A stretch of 64,000 nt of DNA from UBA7067 sp051880615 (GTDB taxonomy: Bacteria > Bacillota > Clostridia > Oscillospirales > Acutalibacteraceae). Below are positions 25,813 to 34,327 of the stretch, one piece after another (the stretch's first letter is position 1; the number at the start of each line of letters is the position of its first letter). The stretch spans positions 1-64,000 of the forward strand of contig JBJEOH010000012.1 of assembly GCA_051880615.1 (NCBI GenBank). Direction: 5' to 3'. The position numbers and the translations under genes are program-made. A model generated the notes under the pieces. That model was not told the origin of the DNA, did no database searches, and saw nothing but the letters and a program-made list of their open reading frames with translations.

Positions 25813-26307
25813 ATGCTTCTTGATTTGAAGAGCGTTTTCCTTAATGAGGGAGTTCACCGCCTTGCAGATTATAAGCTTGATTTAAGCTCAGTTGCGGTTG
25901 ACGGAGTTAACCCCATGCCTGAGCCTGTGGCTGTGACGGCTGAGGCGGTTAACACGGCAGGAACTGTAAGACTTATTATTAAAGCTGAATTCTTATACTC
26001 CCGTCCGTGCGACCGTTGCTTTTCGCTGACCGACACGAATATGTCCTTGGAATTTGGGCATAATCTTGTTGTTTCCCTAAGCGGCGACAGTAATGACGAC
26101 TACATTGAAGTGCCTGATTACACGCTTGATTTAGACGAGCTTGTAACAACCGATATTTTGCTGGAGCTTCCGCTGAAATACTTATGCAGGGAGGACTGCA
26201 GGGGCTTGTGCCAACGCTGCGGTAAAAACCTGAATGACGGCGAATGTAATTGCAGCAAAACCGCAACAGACCCTCGCCTTGAGGTTCTGAGGCAGTTATT
26301 GAATTAA
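25813..26307 (+). CDS. DUF177 (YceD) family protein
   Basis: A 164-aa protein starting MLLDLKSVFLNEG. It carries the YceD motifs: two Cys in RPCDRCFS, then a C-terminal zinc cluster (LCREDCRGLCQRCGKNLNDG, C-N-C). YceD proteins take part in 23S rRNA/ribosome assembly and are almost always encoded before rpmF, as here. ATG 25813 follows GAGGTG; longer in-frame starts lie on the promoter. It shares the promoter and terminator with rpmF. Confidence 0.88.
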   Translation: MLLDLKSVFLNEGVHRLADYKLDLSSVAVDGVNPMPEPVAVTAEAVNTAGTVRLIIKAEFLYSRPCDRCFSLTDTNMSLEFGHNLVVSLSGDSNDDYIEVPDYTLDLDELVTTDILLELPLKYLCREDCRGLCQRCGKNLNDGECNCSKTATDPRLEVLRQLLN

Positions 26308-26354
26308 GAGTAAATGCTCGAAATACAAATACTACTTTAAGGAGGCGCTGAATA

Positions 26355-26537
26355 ATGGCAGTACCGAAGAACAAAACTTCAAAACAGAGAAAGAATACAA
26401 GAAGATCAAATGTATGGAAGCTTTCTGCTCCTGCTCTTGCAAAGTGCACAAACTGCGGCGAATATAAGCTTGCTCACAGAGTTTGCCCGAACTGCGGCTA
26501 CTACAACGGCAGAGAAGTAGTTAAAAAGGACGCTTAA
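26355..26537 (+). CDS. rpmF: 50S ribosomal protein L32
   Basis: A 60-aa protein starting MAVPKNKTSKQRKNTRRSN. It has the zinc-ribbon cysteines in CTNCGEYKLAH and CPNCGYYNG, so it is the four-cysteine (C+) form of L32. GGAGG lies ten bases before ATG 26355. A strong terminator follows. Confidence 0.96.
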   Translation: MAVPKNKTSKQRKNTRRSNVWKLSAPALAKCTNCGEYKLAHRVCPNCGYYNGREVVKKDA

Positions 26538-26556
26538 TTATTTTTACGACACAAAG

Positions 26557-26589
26557 GCGGAGAGGAAGGCAAAACCTCTCCGCTTTTTT
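26557..26589 (+). terminator. Terminator after rpmF
   Basis: GCGGAGAGG pairs with CCTCTCCGC, followed by TTTTTT. Confidence 0.88.
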
Positions 26590-26594
26590 ACTTG

Positions 26595-26617
26595 AGAGTT
26601 GAGAGGGGAGAGTGGAG
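26595..26617. repeat. Short repeat arm R7 that supplies a ribosome binding site
   Basis: GAGAGTTGAGAGGGGAGAGTGGAG-like arm; its final GGAG lies seven bases before the start codon of the DUF512 gene at 26625. Confidence 0.6.
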
Positions 26618-26624
26618 CGTACAA

Positions 26625-27938
26625 ATGCCTGTATTAATAAAAGCTGTCACAAAGGGCGGTCGATGCGACAAAGCCGGTGTAAAGTCGGGGGAGAAGCTGC
26701 TGACAATAAACGGCGAGGAAATTGCCGATGTGCTCGACTATCGCTTTCATCAGCTTAATAGGAGCTTAACGCTTGAAATACAGAGTGAAAGCGGCGATAT
26801 TCGCACCGTAGCGATTAATAAGGGTGAATACGAGGAGCTGGGGCTTGAGTTTGAAACCTATCTGATGGATAAACAGCATTCCTGCCGCAACAAGTGCATA
26901 TTCTGTTTTATTGACCAGCTTCCAAAGGGTATGCGTGAAAGCCTTTATTTTAAGGACGACGATTCGCGCCTTTCGTTCCTGTTCGGCAATTATGTCACGC
27001 TCACAAACATTACCGAGCACGAGATTGAAAGAATAATAAAGCTGCACATAAGCCCGATTAATGTGTCTGTGCACACAACAAACCCCGAGCTTAGGTGCAA
27101 AATGCTGAACAACCGCTTTGCAGGAAAGGCACTTGATATATTAAAACGCTTTGCCGACGGCGGAATAATGATAAACTGCCAGATTGTGTCCTGCCCCGAT
27201 ATTAATGACGGACAGGAGCTTGACAGGACTCTTGACGATCTGGAACGCCTGTTCCCGCAGATTGAGAGCATCGCCGTTGTGCCTGTCGGACTTACAGCAC
27301 ACCGCGAGGGGCTGTATCCGCTTAAGTCATACACAAAGGAAACAGCTGAGAAAACCCTTGAACAAATCGAAAAAAGGGGAGAGCAGTTCCTCAAAAAATA
27401 CGGCAGGAGAATAGTCTTTGCCTCTGATGAGTTCTATTTAAAGGCGCAAAGAGAGCTGCCCGACGCCGATTTTTACGAGGGCTTTATGCAGCTTGAGGAC
27501 GGCGTGGGACTGCTTTCGTGTCTTAAAGATGAATTTGAATGGGCGCTTGAAGAAGCACAGCCGTCCGATATAAAACGAAAGGTCACGCTTGCCTGCGGCA
27601 AAGCACCCGAAGCGTTTTTGCGTGGTCTGCTTGCAGGAATGGGCGAAAAGTTTCCGAATATAACGGTGCAGGTTATCGGGATTGAGAACAGGTTTTTCGG
27701 CGGCGAGGTTGATGTTACAGGGCTTGTTACAGGCGGCGATTTGATAAAACAGCTTAAAGGCAGAGATTTGGGCGATGAGCTGATTATTTCAAGCTCAATG
27801 CTGCGCCGTGAGGGAGATTTGTTTTTAGACGATGTTTCAACCGACGATGTTGAACGGGAGCTTGATATAAAGCTTTCGGCTGCTCCGAATGACGGACAGG
27901 CGTTGCTCAACACTATTGTGTTGCGCAATGAAGAATGA
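26625..27938 (+). CDS. DUF512 family radical SAM-like protein
   Basis: A 437-aa protein. An N-terminal PDZ-like domain (about 1-70: GGRCDKAGVKSGEKLLTING) is followed by a CX3CX2C cluster motif CRNKCIFC (about 87-94) in a radical SAM-like segment and the C-terminal DUF512 domain. Family members lie next to der (engA) in Firmicutes and are of unknown function. The cysteine spacing fits a 4Fe-4S cluster. ATG 26625 is chosen over 26592 because the latter would translate the repeat arm. der follows after repeat R8. Confidence 0.85.
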   Translation: MPVLIKAVTKGGRCDKAGVKSGEKLLTINGEEIADVLDYRFHQLNRSLTLEIQSESGDIRTVAINKGEYEELGLEFETYLMDKQHSCRNKCIFCFIDQLPKGMRESLYFKDDDSRLSFLFGNYVTLTNITEHEIERIIKLHISPINVSVHTTNPELRCKMLNNRFAGKALDILKRFADGGIMINCQIVSCPDINDGQELDRTLDDLERLFPQIESIAVVPVGLTAHREGLYPLKSYTKETAEKTLEQIEKRGEQFLKKYGRRIVFASDEFYLKAQRELPDADFYEGFMQLEDGVGLLSCLKDEFEWALEEAQPSDIKRKVTLACGKAPEAFLRGLLAGMGEKFPNITVQVIGIENRFFGGEVDVTGLVTGGDLIKQLKGRDLGDELIISSSMLRREGDLFLDDVSTDDVERELDIKLSAAPNDGQALLNTIVLRNEE

Positions 27939-27949
27939 ATATTGAATAA

Positions 27950-28252
27950 TGAATAATTGCGGTTGTCGCCGCTGTGCGGCTCGTGCGGCTGCGCCGCAGA
28001 GTTAAGAGTGAAGAGTGAAGATGTCAGCCTGTAACGAGGTTGTAGGGAACCGGCTTGCCTGTTCCGGTTCGAGCCGATGAATGTTATACTCTTTTATAAT
28101 TTTGTTTAAAATCGCAGTAACAGCTCACACCCGGAACGGTCAAGACCGTTCCCTACGAACATACAGCCTCGTTGCGAATGAATACTTAAATCAAAGAGCC
28201 GCTGTGCGGCTCTCACCACAACTCCACTCTTCACTCTTCACTCTCCACTCTA
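27950..28252. repeat. Composite fold-back repeat R8
   Basis: GGTTGTCGCCGCTGTGCGGC, then the left arm GAGTGAAGAGTGAAGATG, the hairpin GGCTTGCCTGTTCCGG, GGAACGGTCAAGACCGTTCC, GAGCCGCTGTGCGGCTC and the right arm CTCTTCACTCTTCACTCTCC. It fills the gap between the DUF512 gene and der. Confidence 0.78.
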
Positions 28253-28278
28253 AAAATAAAGGAAAGGGATGATGCGAA

Positions 28279-29604
28279 ATGGCAAAACCCGTTATAGCCA
28301 TTGTCGGCAGACCGAATGTGGGCAAGTCCACACTTTTCAACAAGCTGACAGGCAAGAGAATTTCAATAGTTGACGATACACCCGGCGTTACAAGAGACAG
28401 AATCTTCGGCGAGGTTGAATGGGCAGGCAGAAAGGCTACCCTTATCGACACAGGCGGTATTGAGCCGTACTCCGACGATATTATACTTTCGCAGATGCGC
28501 CGACAGGCTGAGCTTGCCATTGACTCGGCAGATGTTATCATACTTGTAACGGATTTGCGCTCGGGCGTTGTTGCAACCGATATGGATGTTGCCGCAATGC
28601 TGCAGAAAAGCGGCAGACCTATAGTGCTGTGCGTTAATAAGTGCGACAAAATCGGCGAGCCTGAGCCTGAATTTTACGAGTTTTACAACCTCGGTCTTGG
28701 CGACCCTGTGCAGGTTTCGTCTGTGCACGGTCACGGAACGGGCGATTTGCTTGAAACAGCATTTTCGTATCTTCCCGAAAATCAGGACGAGGATATTGAC
28801 GGCGAGGTTATCAGTGTTGCCGTTATCGGCAAGCCGAATGTCGGCAAGTCCTCTCTTATCAATAAAATATCGGGCGAGGAGAGGTGCATCGTTTCAAACA
28901 TTGCGGGAACGACAAGAGATTCAATCGACACGCTTGTCGAAAACGAATACGGTCAGTTCAACTTTATCGACACCGCAGGACTGCGCCGCAAAAACAAGGT
29001 TGACGACAAAATCGAGCAGTACAGCGTTATCCGAGCAAAAATGGCTGTTGAAAGATGCGATGTCTGTGTTATAATGATAAATGCAGAAGACGGCTTTACC
29101 GAGCAGGACTCAAAGGTTGCCGGTCTTGCACACGAGGCAGGAAAGGCGTGCATTATAGCCGTCAACAAGTGGGACGCTATCGAGAAGAACGACAAGACGA
29201 TGAACGAGTACAAGAAAAAGCTCGATGTTGATTTTTCGTTTATGTCATACGCTCCGATGATTTTCATTTCGGCAAAAACAGGTCAGCGCCTTGACAGGCT
29301 GTTTGAGCTTATCAAGCAGGTCGCAAATTCTCACGCTATGAGAATACGAACAGGCAAGCTCAACGAGCTTTTGTCGCAGGCAACATTAAGGGTTCAGCCG
29401 CCGTCAGACAAGGGCAAGAGGCTTAAAATCTATTATATGACCCAAGCCTCAACAAAGCCGCCCACATTTGTTTTCTTTGTCAATAATCAGGAGCTTTTCC
29501 ACTTCTCTTATCAGCGCTACCTTGAGAACAGAATCAGAGAAACCTTCGGTCTTGAGGGTACGCCGATAAGGTTTGTCATAAGAGAACGAGGAGAGAAAGA
29601 GTAA
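28279..29604 (+). CDS. der: Ribosome biogenesis GTPase Der
   Basis: A 441-aa double GTPase needed for 50S subunit maturation. The first P-loop is GRPNVGKST (about 9-17) with DTPGVTRDR and DTGG; the second is GKPNVGKSS (about 184-192) with DTAGLRRK and NKWD. The C-terminal KH-like domain (about 355-440) binds rRNA. ATG 28279 follows GGAAAGGGATG. It forms a probable operon with plsY, 12 nt downstream. Confidence 0.95.
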   Translation: MAKPVIAIVGRPNVGKSTLFNKLTGKRISIVDDTPGVTRDRIFGEVEWAGRKATLIDTGGIEPYSDDIILSQMRRQAELAIDSADVIILVTDLRSGVVATDMDVAAMLQKSGRPIVLCVNKCDKIGEPEPEFYEFYNLGLGDPVQVSSVHGHGTGDLLETAFSYLPENQDEDIDGEVISVAVIGKPNVGKSSLINKISGEERCIVSNIAGTTRDSIDTLVENEYGQFNFIDTAGLRRKNKVDDKIEQYSVIRAKMAVERCDVCVIMINAEDGFTEQDSKVAGLAHEAGKACIIAVNKWDAIEKNDKTMNEYKKKLDVDFSFMSYAPMIFISAKTGQRLDRLFELIKQVANSHAMRIRTGKLNELLSQATLRVQPPSDKGKRLKIYYMTQASTKPPTFVFFVNNQELFHFSYQRYLENRIRETFGLEGTPIRFVIRERGEKE

Positions 29605-29616
29605 AGGAGTTTTATA

Positions 29617-30348
29617 ATGCAGGAATATATGACCCTACTTTCAAACGGCTGGCTTCAGCTTGTGCTGACAATGGTTATTTCGTATCTGCTCGGCAGCGTC
29701 AGTTTTTCAATCATAATAACAAGAATTGTAAATAATAACGCCGACATCAGAACTATGGGCAGCGGAAATGCAGGTTTTACAAATGTTTTGCGCTCTGTCG
29801 GCAAAGGCCCTGCCGTATTCACGATAGTTTTTGACTTTTTAAAGGGCATAATCTCGGTTATTGTCGGCTGGCTGCTGTTTTCAACCATTCAAACGATTGA
29901 CGGCGGTGCGGTGCTGCAAAGCGAGATTATCTCATACGGCAAGTTTATCGCAGGTATGTGCTGTATGCTTGGGCATATTTATCCGATTTACTTCGGCTTC
30001 AGAGGCGGCAAGGGTGTTGTAACCGTTGCGGCTATGCTTGCAGTAGCCGACTGGCGAATTTTCCTTGCGGTCCTGCTTACATTCGGCATAATCTTCCTTG
30101 TTACAAAGACAATTTCAAAGGCGTCAATTCTCGCGGCAATTCTGATGCCGATATACACCTTCTGCATTACATACTTCCTCGATTATCTTCCGAGCCTCGG
30201 CGGCTCAGACGGAAGCCACACTATTGTATATCCGATAGTTGCAACAGTTTGTATGGCTCTTGTCGGGCTTATTGTTGTGCTTAAGCACAAGGAGAATATC
30301 AAGAGAATATTAAACGGCACTGAGAAGAAGATAACAGCGAAGAAGTAA
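29617..30348 (+). CDS. plsY: Glycerol-3-phosphate acyltransferase PlsY
   Basis: A 243-aa multi-pass membrane enzyme transferring acyl from acyl-phosphate to glycerol-3-phosphate, the first step of phospholipid synthesis. The three cytoplasmic motifs are visible: GSGNAGFTNVLRSVGKGPA, GHIYPIYFGFRGGKGVVT and the region before LKHKENIKRI. Somewhat longer than usual (about 200 aa) because of an inserted loop before the last helix (YFLDYLPSLGGSDG). AAGGAG precedes ATG 29617. Confidence 0.92.
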   Translation: MQEYMTLLSNGWLQLVLTMVISYLLGSVSFSIIITRIVNNNADIRTMGSGNAGFTNVLRSVGKGPAVFTIVFDFLKGIISVIVGWLLFSTIQTIDGGAVLQSEIISYGKFIAGMCCMLGHIYPIYFGFRGGKGVVTVAAMLAVADWRIFLAVLLTFGIIFLVTKTISKASILAAILMPIYTFCITYFLDYLPSLGGSDGSHTIVYPIVATVCMALVGLIVVLKHKENIKRILNGTEKKITAKK

Positions 30349-30353
30349 AAAAA

Positions 30354-30605
30354 GAGTGGAGAGTGAAGAGTGAAGATATGGTTGTCGCCGCAAGCGGCGC
30401 ATTTAAAGAGTTGAGATTTTGCAATGGGGTTGTAGGGAACACTCTTGAGTGTTCCGCCTCGAGCCGATGAGTGTTATACTCTATTCGATGTTGTTTAAAA
30501 TCGTAGTATCTGCATCTATCCCGGAACGGTCAAGACCGTTCCCTACGAACTAACAAACCCGTTACGAAATTCATCTCCACTCTCCACTCTCCACTCTTCA
30601 CTCTA
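30354..30605. repeat. Composite fold-back repeat R9
   Basis: Left arm GAGTGGAGAGTGAAGAGTG, GTTGTCGCCGCAAGCGGC, GTAGGGAACACTCTTGAGTG, GGAACGGTCAAGACCGTTCC and right arm CTCCACTCTCCACTCTCCAC. It separates plsY from luxS. Confidence 0.78.
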
Positions 30606-30632
30606 AGATCACCGGCATGGAGGAATACGACT

Positions 30633-31121
30633 ATGCAGAAAATAGAAAGCTTCAAAATCAACCATATTCTCCTCGACAGAGGGCTTTATGTGTCGCGAAA
30701 GGACTATGACAAAAACGGCGAGGTTATGGCGACAACCTTTGACATTCGCCTGAAAAAGCCGAACCGCGAGCCTGTCATAAATATTGCGGAAATGCATACT
30801 ATGGAGCATCTCGGCGCAACATTTCTTCGCAACCACGATATTTATAAAAACGAAACAATCTACTTCGGCCCGATGGGTTGCCGAACTGGGTTTTATCTGA
30901 TATTAAAGGGAGATTTGTCATCAAATGACGCACTGCCGATTGTCAGAGAGATGTTTAAATTTATGGCGGATTTTGAGGGTGATATACCCGGTGCAGACGC
31001 ATATTCCTGCGGCAATTACCTTGACCAGAATCTGCCGATGGCAAAATACGAAGCGAATAAATTTCTTGAAGAAACGCTTGAAAATATTACGGAAAGTCAG
31101 CTTAACTATCCGGAGGGCTAA
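30633..31121 (+). CDS. luxS: S-ribosylhomocysteine lyase
   Basis: A 162-aa iron or zinc enzyme cleaving S-ribosylhomocysteine to homocysteine and DPD, the AI-2 precursor. The metal ligands are His55 and His59 in HTMEH and Cys126 in YSCGNY; catalytic Cys83 is in PMGCRTG. The length is normal. GGAGG lies 10 nt before ATG 30633. A methionine-cycle partner is not adjacent; the next gene is a serine hydrolase four bases downstream. Confidence 0.95.
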   Translation: MQKIESFKINHILLDRGLYVSRKDYDKNGEVMATTFDIRLKKPNREPVINIAEMHTMEHLGATFLRNHDIYKNETIYFGPMGCRTGFYLILKGDLSSNDALPIVREMFKFMADFEGDIPGADAYSCGNYLDQNLPMAKYEANKFLEETLENITESQLNYPEG

Positions 31122-31124
31122 TAG

Positions 31125-32273
31125 ATGAAACATAACATCAGAAAATCGGCAATATCCGCACTGTCAATCCTTACCGCATCGCTTCTATTGTTTTGCTCGT
31201 GCTCACAGCAAAGCACGGCTTCAGACGCGTCCGGTGCAGCCTCCGTTATCTCGGAAACTCAGCCGGCCACCGAGCCTCCCACCGACGATGAATTAACGGC
31301 ACAGCGCAGAGCAAGGCTTCAGACTGCGCTTGACGAGTATATGGAGCAGTATGATTTTTCAGGCTCGATACTCATTTCAGTTGACGGTGTTGACCTTGCC
31401 ACATATTCGCACGGCTTTGCCGATAAGTCAAACGCCACGCCGAACACCTCTTACACAAAGATTGAGCTTGGCTCTATTACAAAGCAGTTCACCGCGGCGG
31501 CGATAATGCTTTTGCAGGAGCAGGGCAAGCTGTCGGTAAATGACACGGTTGATACATATATTCCCGAGTATGTCTGCGGCGGTGAAATGACTATTGAGAA
31601 CCTGCTGAATATGACCTCGGGCATACCCGATTTTCTGAATTCTATGATTTACCTGCAAAATATCGAAGAGATTGATATGATGGAGCCGTGCAGCTTTGAG
31701 GATGTTCTCGACTTTGCCAATTCTAACGGCATTGAGTTCACGCCCGGCTCATCGTTTAAATATTCAAACACCAACTATATGCTCTTAGGTGAGATTATCG
31801 CGCGACAAAGCGGCGTGACCTACGAGCAGTTTGTTGAGGATAATATTTTAAAGCCGCTCGGTATGACAAACACAACGATGAATATGAACAATGCCGACGC
31901 GGTAGGTTACCTGATTGACGGCTCTGAGGGCGATAAGTCCGACACAACATATTTCGGCGCGGCCGGCGAGATTGCCTCCTGCACCGTTGATATGAGCAAG
32001 TGGCTCAATGGTTTTGTCAACGGCGAGGTTATAAGCCAAAGCTCGGTGAATCAGATGCTCTATGACGGCGGAATGGGCTACGGCTACGGCTGGTTTATTT
32101 CGCAAAACGGTTACTATTGGCATACAGGGCAGTCAATGGCTTGCTACACAATGGACCTGATAAGCCTTGATTACGGCATAAATGTAATAGTGCTGTCAAA
32201 TGTTGACGATGAAAGCGTCGAAACAATTTGCGCCGATTTGTATAATACAACGGTAGGCGCAATTTTCCAGTGA
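31125..32273 (+). CDS. Beta-lactamase-like serine hydrolase lipoprotein
   Basis: A 382-aa class C beta-lactamase/penicillin-binding-like protein. The N-terminus (ALSILTASLLLFCSCSQQS) looks like a lipoprotein signal with the lipobox Cys at 24 or 26. The active site is S117-I-T-K120; Y213-S-N215 is the second motif; H333-T-G335 is the KTG equivalent. All motifs are present. A Ser/Thr-rich linker (SETQPATEPPTDD) separates the anchor. Such proteins include D-aminopeptidases and esterases; antibiotic resistance cannot be assumed. It begins 3 nt after the luxS stop, with GGAGGG upstream. Confidence 0.88.
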   Translation: MKHNIRKSAISALSILTASLLLFCSCSQQSTASDASGAASVISETQPATEPPTDDELTAQRRARLQTALDEYMEQYDFSGSILISVDGVDLATYSHGFADKSNATPNTSYTKIELGSITKQFTAAAIMLLQEQGKLSVNDTVDTYIPEYVCGGEMTIENLLNMTSGIPDFLNSMIYLQNIEEIDMMEPCSFEDVLDFANSNGIEFTPGSSFKYSNTNYMLLGEIIARQSGVTYEQFVEDNILKPLGMTNTTMNMNNADAVGYLIDGSEGDKSDTTYFGAAGEIASCTVDMSKWLNGFVNGEVISQSSVNQMLYDGGMGYGYGWFISQNGYYWHTGQSMACYTMDLISLDYGINVIVLSNVDDESVETICADLYNTTVGAIFQ

Positions 32274-32280
32274 GGTTAAA

Positions 32281-32973
32281 ATGAAGCTATCGGTAATTAT
32301 CCCTGCGGCGGGAAGCTCGAGCAGGATGAAAGCATCACAGAGCAAACAGCTTATGAAGCTTTGCGGCGTTGAGGTGCTGGCGCATACGGCACTCGCGTTT
32401 GAGCGATGTCCTATTGTAAGCGAAATCATAATTGTGTGCCGCGATGAAGAGCGTAGCGAGTTTGAAAGCTTGATGAGTAAGCACAAAATAAGCAAGTTCA
32501 AGTGCTTTGCACCGGGCGGCAAAAGCCGACAGCAGTCGGTGTTCAACGCAATTCCGCTTGTGTCACAGCAGTGCGATTATATTGCAGTCCACGACGGTGC
32601 AAGACCGCTTGTGAGCGAAAAAATAATTGAGCAAACAGCCAAAGCCGCCGAGCAGTACGGCGCAGCGGCACCGGGTGTTCCCGTTAAGGACACGATAAAG
32701 ATAATTGATGAAAGCGGAATTATAGCCGCAACGCCGAACCGCGAAAGCCTTACGGCGATACAAACGCCGCAGATTTTTGAAAAGCAAAGGTATCTGGCGG
32801 CGATGCAGAAAGCTCAGCAAGCAGGCAGGGAATATACCGACGACTGTGCGCTGCTTGAGCAAAGCGGCTGTCCCGTATTTGTGAGCGAGGGCAGCTACAG
32901 CAACATTAAAATCACAACGGCACAGGATATACCGCTTGCCGAAAAGCTGATGGAGGGTTTGCAATGCGAATAG
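32281..32973 (+). CDS. ispD: 2-C-methyl-D-erythritol 4-phosphate cytidylyltransferase
   Basis: A 230-aa enzyme of the MEP isoprenoid pathway that joins CTP to methylerythritol phosphate. Motifs: PAAGSSSRMKASQSKQLMKL (nucleotide loop), GGKSRQQSVFNA, VHDGARPLVS, TPQIF and the late TDDCALLE. GAGG precedes ATG 32281. It overlaps ispF by 10 nt, so the two are translationally coupled. Confidence 0.94.
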   Translation: MKLSVIIPAAGSSSRMKASQSKQLMKLCGVEVLAHTALAFERCPIVSEIIIVCRDEERSEFESLMSKHKISKFKCFAPGGKSRQQSVFNAIPLVSQQCDYIAVHDGARPLVSEKIIEQTAKAAEQYGAAAPGVPVKDTIKIIDESGIIAATPNRESLTAIQTPQIFEKQRYLAAMQKAQQAGREYTDDCALLEQSGCPVFVSEGSYSNIKITTAQDIPLAEKLMEGLQCE

Positions 32974-33431
32974 GTCACGGCTATGATGTCCATCGCCTTG
33001 TTGAGGGCAGAAAGCTGATACTCGGCGGAGTTGAAATTCCGTTTGAGCTTGGCTTGCTCGGTCATTCCGACGCAGATGTTCTGCTCCACGCAGTGAGCGA
33101 CGCACTTCTCGGTGCGGCGGCACTGGGCGACATCGGAAAGCATTTCCCCGACACCGACCCGAAGTATGAGGGAGCCGACAGTATGAAGCTGCTTGAAAGA
33201 GTGGTTGAGCTGCTTGCGGAAAAGGGCTACAGGGTCAATAACATAGACTGCACCGTGATAGCGCAGAAGCCGAAGCTTGCACCGTTTATCGAACAGATGA
33301 AAAGCAACATTGCGAGTGTGTGCAGGGTTTCGGGCGACCAAGTGAATGTCAAGGCGACAACCGAGGAAAAGCTCGGCTTTACGGGTGAGCTTAAGGGAAT
33401 ATCGGCTCACGCTATCTGCACTATTGAGTAA
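32964..33431 (+). CDS. ispF: 2-C-methyl-D-erythritol 2,4-cyclodiphosphate synthase
   Basis: A 155-aa MEP pathway enzyme forming the cyclic diphosphate. The metal ligands are Asp8 and His10 in GYDVHR and His42 in the stretch HSDADVLLHAVSDALLGAA. GDIGKHFPDTD and the late TTEEKLGFTGE are also typical. The length is standard. It follows ispD with overlap. Confidence 0.95.
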   Translation: MRIGHGYDVHRLVEGRKLILGGVEIPFELGLLGHSDADVLLHAVSDALLGAAALGDIGKHFPDTDPKYEGADSMKLLERVVELLAEKGYRVNNIDCTVIAQKPKLAPFIEQMKSNIASVCRVSGDQVNVKATTEEKLGFTGELKGISAHAICTIE

Positions 33432-33494
33432 GCGACAGAAATTTACAGCGTTTTTTGTTTTAGCGTGATATAATAAAATCACACCAATTTCCAT

Positions 33495-33523
33495 TTGACA
33501 CACAATATAAATTGTGATAAAAT
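33495..33523 (+). promoter_or_regulatory. Promoter of smpB
   Basis: TTGACA at 33495-33500, a 17-nt spacer and TAAAAT at 33518-33523. Confidence 0.82.
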
Positions 33524-33547
33524 TTTTTGACGGTCGGAGGCGATAAA

Positions 33548-34015
33548 ATGGCAAAGGAAAGCACAAAAACGATTGCTCAGAACAAAAAAGCATATCACGA
33601 ATATTTTGTCATTGAAAGCCTCGAGGCTGGCATTGAGCTTTGCGGCACTGAGGTAAAATCCCTGCGTGCAGGCAGAGTAAACCTCAAGGACAGCTGGTGC
33701 AGCGTTGTTGACGGCGAAATCTTTGTCAACGCAATGCACATAAGCCCATATGAGCAGGGCAATATCTTTAACCGCGACCCTATGCGTGTTCGCCGATTGC
33801 TGCTGCATAAAAGAGAGATACTGCGGCTTTTCGGCTTGGTAAAGCAGGGCGGCTATACGCTTATTCCGCTTTCGCTTTATTTCAAGGGCTCTAAGGTCAA
33901 GCTTCAGCTCGGTCTTTGCAAGGGCAAAAAGCTCTATGACAAGCGAGCCGACATTGCTCAAAAGGACGCAAAGCGCACAATGGAGCGAGCGCTTAAGGAG
34001 CAGAACAGGGGATAG
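33548..34015 (+). CDS. smpB: SsrA-binding protein SmpB
   Basis: A 155-aa OB-fold partner of tmRNA that delivers it to stalled ribosomes. Motifs: NKKAYHEYFVIESLEAGIEL, TEVKSLRAGRVNL, NIFNRDPMRVRRLLLHKREI, and the basic C-terminal tail KKLYDKRADIAQKDAKRTME. CGGAGG precedes ATG 33548. ssrA follows 312 nt downstream, so the two partners are neighbours. Its stop is directly followed by repeat R10. Confidence 0.95.
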   Translation: MAKESTKTIAQNKKAYHEYFVIESLEAGIELCGTEVKSLRAGRVNLKDSWCSVVDGEIFVNAMHISPYEQGNIFNRDPMRVRRLLLHKREILRLFGLVKQGGYTLIPLSLYFKGSKVKLQLGLCKGKKLYDKRADIAQKDAKRTMERALKEQNRG

Positions 34016-34312
34016 AGTTGAGAGTGAAGAGTGGAGATAATTAGGAATGCGGAATTAGGAATGAGAAATTGTGGTGTTGACATTTTTGCTGTAACGCAAA
34101 ACGAGGTCATAGACCGCCTTGCCTGTTCTGGTTCGAATTGCTGAACGGTTGATAGGCTTATTGCTCCACTTCAAGGGAGCTATCAGCTACGCTGACTGAG
34201 GGTTGCTGTTCGCTCTGCTGTATGTTCGGTCTGTCAATTCTCTTAATTCAAGGAGCAGCGCAGCTGCGACAACCAAAATTATTCATTCTTCATTATTCAT
34301 TCTTCATTGCCG
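34014..34312. repeat. Divergent fold-back repeat R10 between smpB and ssrA
   Basis: GAGTTGAGAGTGAAGAGTGG arm, an AATTAGGAATG direct repeat, an AGGGAGCTATCAGC module, GCAGCGCAGCTGCG and a right arm of ATTCATTCTTCATT units. No gene is seen in 34016-34327. Confidence 0.65.
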
Positions 34313-34327
34313 CAGGCAAATATATAT

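Noticed and set aside
8547..30605. Fold-back repeats as CRISPR arrays
   Set aside because: No regular spacing, no unique spacers and no cas genes; the arms are inverted, not direct.
31125..32273. Calling the luxS-linked serine hydrolase an antibiotic-resistance beta-lactamase
   Set aside because: The motifs fit the broad class C/penicillin-binding family including peptidases and esterases; no resistance evidence in the sequence.
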